Part shown: positions 10,720 to 20,644 of the stretch, piece after piece | Numbering within the stretch: the first letter of the stretch is position 1 | Layout of the letters: every line of letters begins with the position of its first letter | Assembly (NCBI GenBank): GCA_013368315.1 | Contig: JAACJM010000060.1 | Span: forward strand, 124,001 to 188,000 | Direction: 5' to 3' | Length of the DNA: 64,000 bases | From: Tetrapyrgos nigripes | Taxonomy: Eukaryota; Basidiomycota; Agaricomycetes; Agaricales; Campanellaceae | Program-made: the position numbers and the translations under genes | The notes under the pieces: generated by a model | Told to the model about the DNA's origin: nothing | Database searches by the model: none | The model's input: only the letters and a program-made list of their open reading frames with translations

Positions 10720-11268
10720 AAGGCACGTACATTGACGAAGACAACGGACAAAACGTCGACGTTCGCTAGAGAAGTTGCGACAGGCCCTCACGAGCAAAAA
10801 GTTCACTGGGATTGACTTTTCGTCTGTCTCTAAAAGAGCAGCCGCTTCGACGCCCTTTTGACCAGGCCTTGATCTGCGTACAGCTACTGATTTTTAGTCA
10901 CTCAGTGTAAGTTCTCCGTTATTTTTCTCAGACCTCTCAGTTTCCTGATCGTGACTGTCTAGCTCTATGCAACACCGAGTTATCGAGCCTTCACAGGCCT
11001 CACGACTCGCGGCTTAGTCGCTTTACTCTTTTACCATCTCGAATCAGGGAATATTTGGGACACCTGCCTGGGCTGTACGCTGCTTGACACGTTGGACCAT
11101 GGATCGTTTACTAAGTGACGAGTCGACGACAATATCAGCCACCGCAACCCCAGAAAACTTGCACTTCAATGCTAAGAGTACTTTACACATGTATAGCTCT
11201 TCTTTGCATTTACGTCCACTGTCATAACCCGAGCTAATGTACCTCATGAGGCCGTACAATAGCAAAAA
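10720..11268. other. Intergenic stretch downstream of LTO1a
   Basis: No gene is supported. Similarity to copy 2 continues for about 80 bp and then stops. Only short random open frames follow. Confidence 0.4.
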
Positions 11269-11507
11269 GATGTCTTGAGACGCAACAAGAGACTCGTACG
11301 CTTATCATTAACAAAAAAAGTATATCTGTAACCTTATCAGTATCAGTATCCGACCACCACAACAGATACCGCCCAGACATACTCTAGATGTCTTGAGACG
11401 CAACATTGGGCAAGATGTCGGGGTGGTATTCGTTGTGGTGATCGGATACTGATACTGATAAGGTTACATATGATAAGCGTACGAGTCTTGTTGCGTCTCA
11501 AGACATC
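11269..11507. repeat. Long imperfect inverted repeat (hairpin)
   Basis: The left arm, 11269-11380 (GATGTCTTGAGACGCAACAA ... ACCGCCCAGACAT), is the reverse complement of the right arm, 11413-11507. About 95 bp pairs with few mismatches; the left arm carries a short A-rich insertion near 11310-11327. The 32-nt loop holds a third copy of GATGTCTTGAGACGCAACA (11388). No protein is encoded. This is consistent with a MITE-like element or a fold-back relic at the junction between the two copies of duplication I. Confidence 0.85.
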
Positions 11508-11576
11508 TGGGGCGGTATCCGTTGCCGTGGCCGGATGCTGTCGATAGAGTCAACTCTTTTGGCATACCCCTGCCAA

Positions 11577-11680
11577 GGCATACTCCCTTGTAACGCATAC
11601 ATTTTTCGTGGAACAAAAACCACTTTCCCTGCCAAACTACTCTCTCAAAAGGCATACTCCCTTGTAAAGCATGGATTTTC
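11577..11680 (+). repeat. Short direct repeat pair
   Basis: GGCATACTCCCTTGTAA occurs at 11577 and 11651. The flanking words GAGTCAACTC (about 11547) and GAGTTGACT (about 11710) are inverted relative to each other. Together with the adjacent hairpin this makes a repeat-rich junction. Confidence 0.6.
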
Positions 11681-11789
11681 TCAGTAACGGAGGGATATGC
11701 CCTAAGAGGGAGTTGACTGTAGAAAAGTTTCTGCATTGTGTATACTCATGCCAGTGGCGGCGCATCTATGTCCGCGAGTCTGGGCATCC

Positions 11790-11915
11790 TTTGCTTCTTC
11801 AAACTGGCTTGCTTTACAGAAGGTCAGAACGGGTTTGCTATCATACCAGCACTATTTTCCAGCCCCTCAACCTCTTCCGATCCAGAAAATCTCAAAAAGT
11901 CAAAAAAGCCCACGT
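11790..11915 (+). pseudogene. REX4 N-terminal fragment A
   Basis: The frame reads SSNWLALQKVRTGLLSYQHY and continues with PLPIQKISKSQK. SSNWLALQK is the usual N-terminal motif of fungal RNA exonuclease 4 (REX4). A near-identical text occurs at 14700-14815. Only the N-terminal part is present; the sequence then runs directly into the 3' flank of HYD2. It is a remnant produced by the duplications. Confidence 0.55.
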
Positions 11916-12279
11916 TTTTCACCATTCTTCTGGTCTGACAAAGTGGCAAACGCTTGGATACTGAACTTCGTGCCGTCTAGCAGTTTGCTGACGAGGCCGC
12001 GATTGAAGCGAAGCGGGAGAACAAGAGGTCAGATGCCTTGACGTGAAAGAGAAACAAATTTCCATTAAAACCCTGACTGCAAACATCGTACATAACATGA
12101 GAAGATAAAAAGAAAGACCAGAAAAACCCAAGGAACTTCGGAAAGATTTAGCATATCCAACGAAGTAAAATATCGGCACAAGTACGTAGAAGTATAACGA
12201 CCCGTGCATTGAGGTACATTGTGGAAAGATTCCAATTCCCATTTATCCAAACCGAGATTCCAACCGTATGAGTCTAAAT

Positions 12280-12852
12280 CTAGAGGTTGATGATGACCGG
12301 AACGCAACCAACCGCGATGAGACCATTCTATGAAGATTGAAAACGAACGGATCAGCATATGCGTTTCCAAGTGTAGCAACAGCAACTTACGAAGGTGTTG
12401 TCCTCGCAGCAAACTGGAGCAGCAGTGCAAGAGTTTCCACCAACACCAATGACGCTGATGGGAGAGCAGTTGATACCGACAAGAACGTTGAGATCCTGGA
12501 TGATGACGCCCAAGAGACCGAGGATGGTAGACACTGCAGCGGAGCCAGCCTGGTAAGAAAAAGGAAGTTGATTGGTCTTTAGCTGCGTAAAAGGGAACAT
12601 TGATTTCACTGACCTTGTCAACGCTGTTGCAGCATTGGATAGGACCCGTGTTGCATTGGCTGGCTGGTTCGGTGACAGTGGTCGGAGGCTGTCAAGATCA
12701 TGTCAGCTCGTTGTGAACTCAGCGACGACGATGAGGGTACTCACAGCAGTGATCGTGACGGTCTTGGTGACTGGGTGATCAGTGGCGACCGCAAGGTTAG
12801 CGGCGAAAAGGAGGATAGCAGCGAAGAAGAGAGTAGAGATGCGAGAGAACAT
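12280..12852 (-). CDS. Class I hydrophobin (HYD2)
   Basis: Four exons from ATG (12850-12852) to TAG (12280-12282), with the same splice positions as HYD1. The signal peptide is [20 protein letters not shown]. Exon 1 ends [11 protein letters not shown]. The Cys pattern is [39 protein letters not shown] and GCVPVIINL, giving all eight cysteines. The spacing marks a class I hydrophobin, secreted to the cell surface. It shares promoter and leader with HYD1, HYD3 and HYD4, so these genes may be co-regulated at some developmental stage (inference). Confidence 0.93.
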
Positions 12853-12927
12853 GTTGTAGAGTGACTTCAGAGGAGTTGCGAGGAACTGTCTGTGTTGGTC
12901 TGGGGAAATGGAGAAATGGATAGCTGG

Positions 12928-12935
12928 CTTTTATA
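12928..12935 (-). promoter_or_regulatory. TATA box of HYD2
   Basis: TATAAAAG on the minus strand, about 76 nt upstream of the ATG, followed by the shared hydrophobin leader. Confidence 0.7.
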
Positions 12936-13957
12936 GACGTTCCAGATGGTCTGTGCGTTAGGAATTTTGACCGAGTCAACCTGATGAGATCACCAGAACA
13001 GACAGGAACGCGCATTGCAAGGTAGTCTGCGTCATAGAGAAGAGAAAGTGAATGAGAGGCTAGGCAACATCAGAGACATATGTTCCTCGGAGATTGAACA
13101 GTGAATGGACACCGAGTCGCGGGACAACACCCAAAACATAGATACAGGAAAATATGACGTCGAAGTATTGTTTTCCGGAAGATGATGCTTGAGAGTCACG
13201 ACGTCCAATGTTGACACTAGCTCTGATGGTGTATGTTGCGATTTTCGTTGCACGACAGGATAAATGCGGAGATTTGAAACAAAAAAGAAATTGAAGAGAG
13301 TGACATGGGCAAACCTGCATGGCATCCTCTGGGTTGGAGGTGTTGGAAACCTCTTGCAAACGTGCTAAGAGCAATCGCTCCATGTTCATCGGATCCGGTA
13401 CATCTGAGTGTCCTTCCTTCCAGGTTTGGTATGACCATACCAAAAAGATCCATTCCTTGTTTTTGTGCGCTTAGTTGCATTGCAGGAACACCGTCATAAG
13501 GCACCTGGCAGTGACAGAAACTGCGTCAGTGGCGCAGAGGAAAAGAAAAGAATTTCATAACTGCTGTTAAATCTCATTGACAGGAGGGACATACGTCGGC
13601 TTTGACCAAGTTGACATGCGGAAACAACTAAGATGCTGGTATTGAAGGTATGATAAATATCATAAAAATAGGGTCTGAACACAAAGAACAGTGAGAGTGG
13701 GCGGTCTATGAGTGTCATCGTTAGCAGGGGTGGAAGGCGCACTCCATTGCCGGAGCCTAGGATTGAGATTGTATGCAGTTGCAACATTGAGTATTACTCG
13801 TGGTCAGGATTTCAAAGACCTCATAACCAGTCCAGGCCAGTTCTATGGTGGAAGAAGAGAAGCAGGGGCAGGGACCCTATAGTACGAGGTCAAGGATAAT
13901 GAGCGTTTGGGACAAGCGACGCACGTTGCTGCACTTGACTTCGTTACCACCAGCAAG

Positions 13958-14526
13958 ATGACCGATTTTGACTTGGAAACTCTTGTACATCTCGAGGAAA
14001 CGTACATTTGAGGTATTTCTTTTGATAGAACTCTGCATCTGACGTCCCTACGTTGCCAGATTTTACGATGATGGCTATAAAGACGGTTTTGCCCATGGTC
14101 GTATTCACGGTCTTATCGAAGGCCGGGCTCTAGGAAGAGAGAAAGGGTACGAGATGTGGGAAGAGATTGGCTTCTATGAAGGGTTTGCAATGTTATGGGA
14201 GAGTATTCTACTCAGAGACGGGAAGCAGGAAGGGTGCGCTAATTTTTTTGCTCCTTGTATAGATACTGGTCGTCCACTAACTTTCTCGTTCCGGCTGTAG
14301 ACGTGCATTCCAGCACACTACACGGCTCCTCAATCTCATTTCTAGGTTTCCTCTCGTCAATCCCTCAAACGTAAAAACTTCACCCGCAGTTGGAGAAGAC
14401 GACGCAGAAATGACGACGGATATTCCAAAACTCTTCCGTCAAATTCATTCCAAGTACAAGGCTTTATGCACTACAGCCAATGTCCGACCGAAAGAATTTG
14501 AACCTTCGCCTGAGCAAAGTTATTGA
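13958..14526 (+). CDS. LTO1: LTO1/YAE1-family protein, copy b
   Basis: Intact second copy of the LTO1 gene with the same three exons. Exon 1 is MTDFDLETLVHLEET. Exon 2 has the deca-GX3 stretch (FYDDGYKDGFAHGRIHG) and exon 3 ends EFEPSPEQSY. Both introns keep GT-AG ends, though the second donor changed from GTACGC to GTGCGC. Differences from copy a are mostly substitutions in exon 3 (QHTTRLLNLIS against QHSKRLLNLIS). The YKDGF in copy b is closer to what I expect of the family than YQGGF in copy a, so b may be the better-conserved copy. Function as for copy a. Confidence 0.85.
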
Positions 14527-14696
14527 GAAGGCTTCAAAGACACGTGCACCGACGAAGACAACGGACAGAACGTTGACGTTCGCTAGAGAAGTTGCGACAT
14601 GCCCTCGAAAAAGTACCACTGAGACCCTTTATTGGCCTCGGCTATACTTATGTTCGTGAGTGCATTATGTCTGCCCTCATGAGCAAAAGGCTCACT

Positions 14697-14960
14697 GGTA
14701 GCTTCTTCAAACTGGCTTGCTTTAAAGAAGGCCAGAGCGGGTTTGCTATCATACCAGCACTATTTTCCAACCGCTCAACCTCTTCCGATCCGGAAAATCT
14801 CAAAAACGTCAAAAGGGCCCTCGTCAAATTGCGATGGACGTGCACAAGGTCCTGCTCGTAGAAAGCGAACGGTTACGGACGACCCTACGAGCAAGTTGAG
14901 CTTTTTGCAAGATACAGAACACGACTTTGATCGTGGAAGACGTCAAGTTCTCTCTTAGAC
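14697..14960 (+). pseudogene. REX4 N-terminal fragment B
   Basis: The frame reads SSNWLALKKARAGLLSYQHY, then PLPIRKISKTSK, ARRKRTVTDD and LSFLQDTEHDFDRGRRQ, and stops at TCTTAG (about 14958). This is a longer version of fragment A and fits the low-complexity basic N-terminus of REX4, before the exonuclease domain. It is joined directly to the sequence that follows the REX4 C-terminus at 18689 (TTCTCTCTTAGACTGTAGG), so the exonuclease domain was deleted here. Confidence 0.55.
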
Positions 14961-15799
14961 TGTAGGATCAGTGGCTGACACAGGCACGTAATGTTAATGC
15001 AATTCCGACACAATTACAGTTCTGATGTGATAACAGCCGACATGGTTTCTGTGTATCATAGTGGTTGTATTCTTGTCAACAAGAGGTTCCAATGCGGGGA
15101 ACACATCTGTGATATATATAGATCATCTGCTCGAGGTCCAAGGCGATGTACGTGCGGTTTTCGATGAACATTGAATGGTCAATGCTAATTCAATCCATGT
15201 CTCGTCGTCTGCCAATGCTACTCACGGTTTTGTAGAAGTCTATCACTGCCCGTACCTTATGACGGTGGTTTCGTTATTCACAAGCGAAAGTAATTGCAAA
15301 GAAGGGATAGACCGTTCTTGATTGCAACATATGCAACAAGCCATGAGGTTTCTCGGACATGTCGGATCCGATGTGTACTCCAACAACGCTACTGAAGAAG
15401 GCTCTTGAGAAGACGTATCTATTGCCATGTCCTCTGGGACTGCACTGATTTTCGAGTACCGACGACGCCTAAACTGAAAGCACATCCTATTAGAGCTAGT
15501 GGCAAAATTTCGACGTGCTTTCTCAAGTATTGACTTCAGGAAAAGAATGCCTCGACGTCATGTTCTCCTGGATCTATCGCTTTGGGCGTTGCCCGCGACT
15601 CGGTGTCCATTCATTGTTCAACCTCCGAAGAACATCTGTCCCTGATGTTGTCCAGCCTCTCATTCACTTTCTCTTCTCTATGACGCAGACTACGTTGCAA
15701 TGCGCGTTCCTGTCTTTGTTCTGTGATTCTATGAGGTCCTCGTCACTCGTCTCACTCGTCTCGGTTAACAGTGCCTACGCACAGACCATCCGGAACGCC

Positions 15800-15807
15800 T
15801 ATAAAGG
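15800..15807 (+). promoter_or_regulatory. TATA box of HYD3
   Basis: TATAAAGG, 83 nt upstream of the ATG, followed by the conserved leader CCAGCTATCCATTTCTCCG. Confidence 0.7.
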
Positions 15808-15882
15808 CCAGCTATCCATTTCTCCGTTTCCCCAGATCAACACAGACAGTTCCTCGCAACTCCTCTGAAGTCGCTCTACAAC

Positions 15883-16457
15883 ATGTTCTCTCGCATCTCT
15901 ACTCTCTCCTTCGCTGCTATCCTCTTCTTCACCGCCAACCTTGCGGTCGCCACTGATCACCCAGTCACCAAGACCATCACGGTTACTGCTGTGAGTTCCC
16001 TCATCGTCGCCGATGGATGATAAAAGCGAGCTGACTTGATCTTGACAGCCTCCGACCACCGTCACCGAGCCAGCCAGCCAATGCAACACGGGACCTATCC
16101 AATGCTGCAACAGCGTTCAAAAGGTCAGTGAAGACAATTCTCTTTCTCGCAGCTAAGACTAATCAATTTCCTTTTTCTTACCAGGCTGGCTCCGATGCCG
16201 TGTCTAGCGTCCTCGGTCTCTTGGGTGTCATCATCGATGATCTCGACGTTCTTGTCGGTCTCACCTGCGATCCCATCAGCGTCATCGGTGTCGGTGGAGA
16301 CTCTTGCTCTGCTACTCCAGTTTGCTGCGAGGACAACACCTTCGTAAGTTGCTGTTGCTACACTTGAAAACGCATAGTATGCTGATCCGTTCGTTTTCAA
16401 TCTTCATAGAACGGTGTCATCGCTGTTGGTTGCGTTCCGGTCATCATCAACCTCTAG
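15883..16457 (+). CDS. Class I hydrophobin (HYD3)
   Basis: Exons are 15883-15990, 16049-16123, 16185-16343 and 16410-16457, giving 129 residues. The start [20 protein letters not shown] is a signal peptide, followed by a Thr-rich linker [19 protein letters not shown]. The eight hydrophobin cysteines are [34 protein letters not shown] and GCVPVIINL. It is the cleanest reference for the ancestral gene structure of this array. It lies on the plus strand, opposite to HYD1 and HYD2, and its upstream kilobase is shared with HYD4. Confidence 0.95.
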
Positions 16458-16739
16458 ATTTAGACTCGATGGATTGTACGGTTGGAAATTCGGTTTGGAC
16501 AGATTGGGAATCGGAATTTCTTCGTAATGTACTCCAACTTTGCACGGGTTGTTGTACCTCAGGCTTTACATATTTGTGTTGGTTTTTTGCTTCGTCGGAT
16601 GTGATAAATCTTTCTGAAGTTACTAGTGGTTTTCTGTCTTCTCTCTCTTGCAATGTACGGTGCTTTTCAGAGTGTAAATGTGTAATGGAAAACTGTTTCT
16701 CTTCATGAGCTGCCTTGACCACTGCAACTCGGACACAAG

Positions 16740-17440
16740 TGAACCAAAAACTATCATGATAGGAAATACATACGAACTGGAGAAATACAATTTCTAATGT
16801 ACCGTAAAAGTGAGTGTCATATACTCATAGGAACCTTTAGGCTCAGCATTGATTACCTGAACCGGACACGTTCTTTAGGATCCTTTGCCCCAGCATTACG
16901 TTCGGCTGTCACCTGGGCGTCTCTACGGCTGCGCGGTACGGTGTACCTTTCGTCCGCCGCTTCGTATTGCCAGCGCGGGGTCCAACCAGAAAGGGAAGCA
17001 AGTTTCGTCCATAGCTTGAATCGTCGAGTAATTGTGCACCAAGCTGGCATATACATCATCGCTCTTGGAGTCCATGATATCCGGCGGCAGTAGAAAATGA
17101 AGGCAAAAGGAAGACGAAATAAAAGACAGCTATGAGAGCGTAAGTTCAAGCCACAGCACGACCACGCTACAGGTCTGTCAAACTCGTGATCGTAGGTCCG
17201 TGACTTACCACGTCGAAAGTGCCTTTCGCAATCCGAGAACGCAGTTGCAAAGGACAAGAAGAACGGGGAATCGCTAGCAGCATTGACAGGTATGATTGCT
17301 GGAAGGTTGGATTGCACAGAAGCACAAACGCTGTGAGTACGTACTCTTTCTGTCCAAGTGAAGCTTTGTGTGACTTTTTTGACTTTCCGCTGCTTTCCCT
17401 ATCTCCATTTCCGACTATGATCTGCACATGGAATGCCTCG
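16740..17440. other. Stretch between HYD3 and the REX4 relic
   Basis: No supported gene. Long open frames on the minus strand (17317-16853 and 17466-17167) overlap each other and the REX4 exon and lack a proper ATG or a consistent splice chain. One coding-like word (MDSKSDDVYASLVHNYSTIQ, minus, near 17075) may be a relic of something else. Confidence 0.35.
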
Positions 17441-17444
17441 TCTT

Positions 17445-18700
17445 CTTCCTCTCTTTCGACCTTCAAAGCCCGGGCAAATATCTCGTTCTCGACTGCGAAA
17501 TGGCCGGTGTAGGAATCTATGGATCCGAGTCCTCAACTTTAGCAAGAATACCCTTGTCAGCTGTCTTGGGGCCGTCATCCTAGACGAATTCGTCAAACGA
17601 AGAGAAAGACTAGTGGCCTACTGGACTCAGTGGTACGGAGTTCGCGAGAGTGATATGATAAAAGGTGGGTGTGCTCTTGATATGGCCTTGTTCACTCTTT
17701 TCTTCTCGGACCGCCTGTTGCGTCTCGCCTATCTGTGCTAGACGGAGAATTTGCACTGACGACCGTCTCTTTTTGCGTACACAGCTAAAACATTCGATGA
17801 GATACAGAAAAAGTTGCCAAGTTCGACACAAGATCAGATTTTTGATTGTCCACGCTGTCTATAACGGCCTCAAGGTGCAACTATGGTTTCTTCATGTCTA
17901 AATCCATATGGCTCACCTCCATCTTGATGTCTCTTCTTGATAGGTCTTGCTCTTATTATATCCACGTCCTCTCATCCTCGCTACCCAGTCTTTCACTGGG
18001 AAATACAAAGTCGTCAACCGCAGATACGTCGCATTAAGGAACCTAATAAAGCAAGAGCTCGATATATCCATTCAGGAGGGAGCACAGTCGAGTGTATGTA
18101 TCGATGTCTTTTCTTGCTATGCTTGTTCCTTGGTCTATTCTTCTGTCAACTCAACTATCTCATTGATGTCCTTCATCATTCTAGTTAACCGACGCGCCCG
18201 CAACCATGGCTCTCCACTGTCTACAGTCTTGGTGTTCAGGCGGCTACATTTTTAACAAACGTAGCTGCGGAAGAAAAGATTACTGAGATTGTTGCAGATG
18301 ACAAACCTGATGGGAGAGGCAAGGAGAAGCCAAAGGAGAAGGATGAACGCAAAAGAGAACAGCGTCAGCAGATGATGAAAAAAACGAGGGCGAGGATGAA
18401 GAAGGAAACGCAGATATTGAGGAAGGTTGCAGCCCCTCGTTGGGATTGTCGTCGAAGAAGTCCAAGAGACAGACAGGTTTCTCGGGACGTGGAAGGAAAG
18501 GCTTGAGCTCTGGGTTGTCAACAGCTCTACGGGAAAACGGAGAGCGATAGAGGGAATGGGAAAGGTGGTGCCGCTGCTAGTGCTTATTCTGGCGCATCGC
18601 AGAAAAGTCCACTGTGAAAGACCAGCGGTGGAAGGAGTTGGAGGTCTCAAACTCGGGTTCGGGAGGTGCAAGTGCAAAGGGAGCAAAGTTCTCTCTTAGA
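17445..18700 (+). pseudogene. Broken RNA exonuclease REX4 gene (exonuclease domain)
   Basis: GKYLVLDCEMAGVGIYGSES matches the REX4/RNase T-type Exo I motif (ALDCEMVGVG). A frame change follows, then AVILDEFVKRRERLVAYWTQ, WYGVRESDMIKG, intron, KTFDEIQKK, a second frame change, LIVHAVYNGLK (motif II; the catalytic Asp of HAVHNDLK is Gly), intron, LLLYPRPLILATQSFTGKYK, VALRNLIKQELDISIQEG and TDAPATMALHCLQ (motif III). The Lys-rich tail has an in-frame stop near 18620, and the usual QRWKELEV...AKFSL ending is at 18640-18700. REX4 enzymes are nuclear 3'-5' exonucleases of rRNA processing. At least three frame breaks, a lost catalytic residue and the missing N-terminus make this a pseudogene. Confidence 0.75.
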
Positions 18701-19525
18701 CTGTAGGATCAGTGGTTGACACAGGCACGTAATGGCAATTCCGGCACAATTGCAGTTCAGTGATAACAGCCGGTGTGGTTTCTCCGTATGGTGGTGGTTG
18801 TATGCTTGGCGTCAACAGGAGCTTCCAATGCGGGGAACACATCTATGATGTATACAGTTCATCTGTGGGAGGTCCAAAACGATGTACGTGCGCTTTTCGA
18901 TGAACAGGAATGGTCAATGCTAATTAAATCCATGTCTCGCCGTCTGCCAATGCTACTCACGGCTGTGTAGTCTATCGCTGCCTGGTACCTTACGACGGCG
19001 GTTTCTTTATTCGCAAGTGAAAGTAATTGCAAAGAAGGTATAGACCGTTCTCGATTGCAGCATATGCAAGCCATGCGGTTTCTCGGGCATGTCGGATCCC
19101 AGGTGTACTCCAACAACGCTGTTGAAGGAGGCTCTCAACAGGAGGTATCCTTCTCAATGTCCTCTGGGACTGCACTGTTCTTTCGAGCACCGACGACGTC
19201 TAACCTGAAAGCACGATACTTCCTATTCGAGCTAGTGTCAACATTTCGACGTGCTTTCTCAAGTAGCGACTTTAGGAAAAGAATGCCTCGACGTCATGTT
19301 CTCCTGGATCTACGCTTTGGGCGTTACCCCCGACTCGGCGTCCATTCACTGTTCAAACTCCGAGGACATCTTTCTCTGATGTTTTTGAGCCTCTTCATTC
19401 ACTCTCTCTGCTCTATGAGGCACGCTACGTTGCAATGAGCGTTCGTGTCTTTGTTCTGTGCGTTCATCAGGTCGTCATCACTCGTCTCGGTCAAAAGTCC
19501 TTAGGCACAGGCCATCCAGAACACC

Positions 19526-19533
19526 TATAAAGG
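19526..19533 (+). promoter_or_regulatory. TATA box of HYD4
   Basis: TATAAAGG about 83 nt upstream of the ATG, then the same leader as in HYD3. Confidence 0.7.
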
Positions 19534-19608
19534 CCAGCTATCCATTTCTCCGTTTTCCCAGACCAACACAGACAGTTCCTCGCAACCCCTCTGAAGTCGC
19601 TTTACAAC

Positions 19609-20644
19609 ATGTTCTCTCGCATCTCTACTCTCTTCTTCACCGCTATCCTCCTCTCCTCCGCCAACCTTGCGATCGCCACAAGATTACCCGATCACCAAGA
19701 CCATCACGGTGACTGCGATAAGTATCCTCATCATAGTCACCACGACCATCACGGTGACTATCCTCATCATGGTCACCACGACCATCCCGGTCACTGCTGT
19801 GAGTTCCCCTCATCGTCGTCGCCGAGTTCACAACGACCTGACATGATCTTGACAGCCCCCGAGCCTCCGCTCACCACCACGGTCACCAAGACCATCACGC
19901 GCACTGCTGTGAGTTCCCTCATCATCGTCCCCGAGTTCACAACGAGCTGATATGATCTTGACAGCCTCCGACCACCGTCACCGAAACCCAATGCTGCAAT
20001 ACGGGTAACCCAGTCACCCAGACTATCACAGTCACTGCTGTGAGTTCCCTCATCGCCGTCGCCGAGTTTACAACGAGCTGAGTCCTGACATGATATTGAC
20101 AGCCTCCGACCACCATCACCGAACCAGGCAGCCCATGCAACACGGGTCCCCCAGTCACCAAGACCATCACGGAGACTGCTGTGAGTCTCTTCATCGTCAC
20201 CGATGGATGATAAAGCGAGCTAACTTGATCTTGACAGCCTCCGACCACCACCACCGAACCAGCCAGCCAATGCAACACGGGTCCTATCCAATGCTGCAAC
20301 AGCGTTCAAAAGGTCAGTGAAGACAATTCTCTTTCTCTTAGCTCAAGGTTGATCAAATTTCTTTCTCTTACCAGGCTGGCTCCGATGCCGTGACTAGCAT
20401 CCTCGGTCTCTTGGGTGTTGTCATCCAGGACCTCGAGGTTCTTGTCGGTCTCACCTGCGATCCCATCAGCGTCATCGGTGCCGGTGGAAACTCCTGCTCT
20501 GCTACTCCAGTTTGCTGCGAGGACAACACTTTCGTAAGTTGCTGTTGCTACACTTGGAAACGCATATGCTGATTCGTTCGTTTTCGTTTTTCACAGAACG
20601 GTATCATTGCTATTGGTTGCGTTCCAGTCATCATCAACCTCTAG
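19609..20644 (+). CDS. Class I hydrophobin with expanded His-rich and Thr-rich N-terminus (HYD4)
   Basis: Proposed exons: 19609-19798, 19856-19908, 19965-20039, 20103-20180, 20238-20312, 20375-20533 and 20597-20644. They sum to 678 nt, 225 residues, against 129 for HYD3. All seven introns and exons keep GT-AG ends. After the signal peptide, exon 1 encodes a His/Asp-rich stretch (DHQDHHGDCDKYPHHSHHD and following), because a +1 shift moves the VTKTITVT repeat into another frame. The 53-nt second exon restores the frame. Three extra units of type PPTTxTEPxxxCNTGxPVTK/TITxTA follow, each with its own intron, adding cysteines before the standard eight ([43 protein letters not shown]). It is secreted; the extension may change surface properties or bind metal (inference). 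Confidence 0.85.

Larger units (their letters stand above)
7880..10800. repeat. Segmental duplication I, copy 1 (hydrophobin + LTO1 block)
   Basis: This block is co-linear and highly similar at DNA level with 11915-14700. It includes the hydrophobin 3' flank (TTTTTCACCATTCTTC onward), the hydrophobin gene, its promoter, a spacer and LTO1. Copy 1 has extra sequence in the spacer, including a doubled 186-bp unit. Similarity fades just after GCCCTCACGAGCAAAA near 10790. Confidence 0.8.
11915..14700. repeat. Segmental duplication I, copy 2
   Basis: Co-linear with 7880-10800: hydrophobin HYD2 with its flanks, spacer, LTO1b and the sequence to about GAGCAAAAGGCTCACTGG. The spacer is shorter than in copy 1. 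Confidence 0.8.
14949..16730 (+). repeat. Segmental duplication II, copy 1
   Basis: Co-linear with 18689-20920, from AGTTCTCTCTTAGACTGTAG through the hydrophobin promoter, gene and 3' flank to about CATGAGCTGCCTTGACCAC. Confidence 0.8.

Noticed and set aside
16853..17317. 154-codon minus-strand open frame next to REX4
   Set aside because: Its possible 5' exon overlaps the REX4 DCEM exon in antisense and begins without ATG; no family motif.
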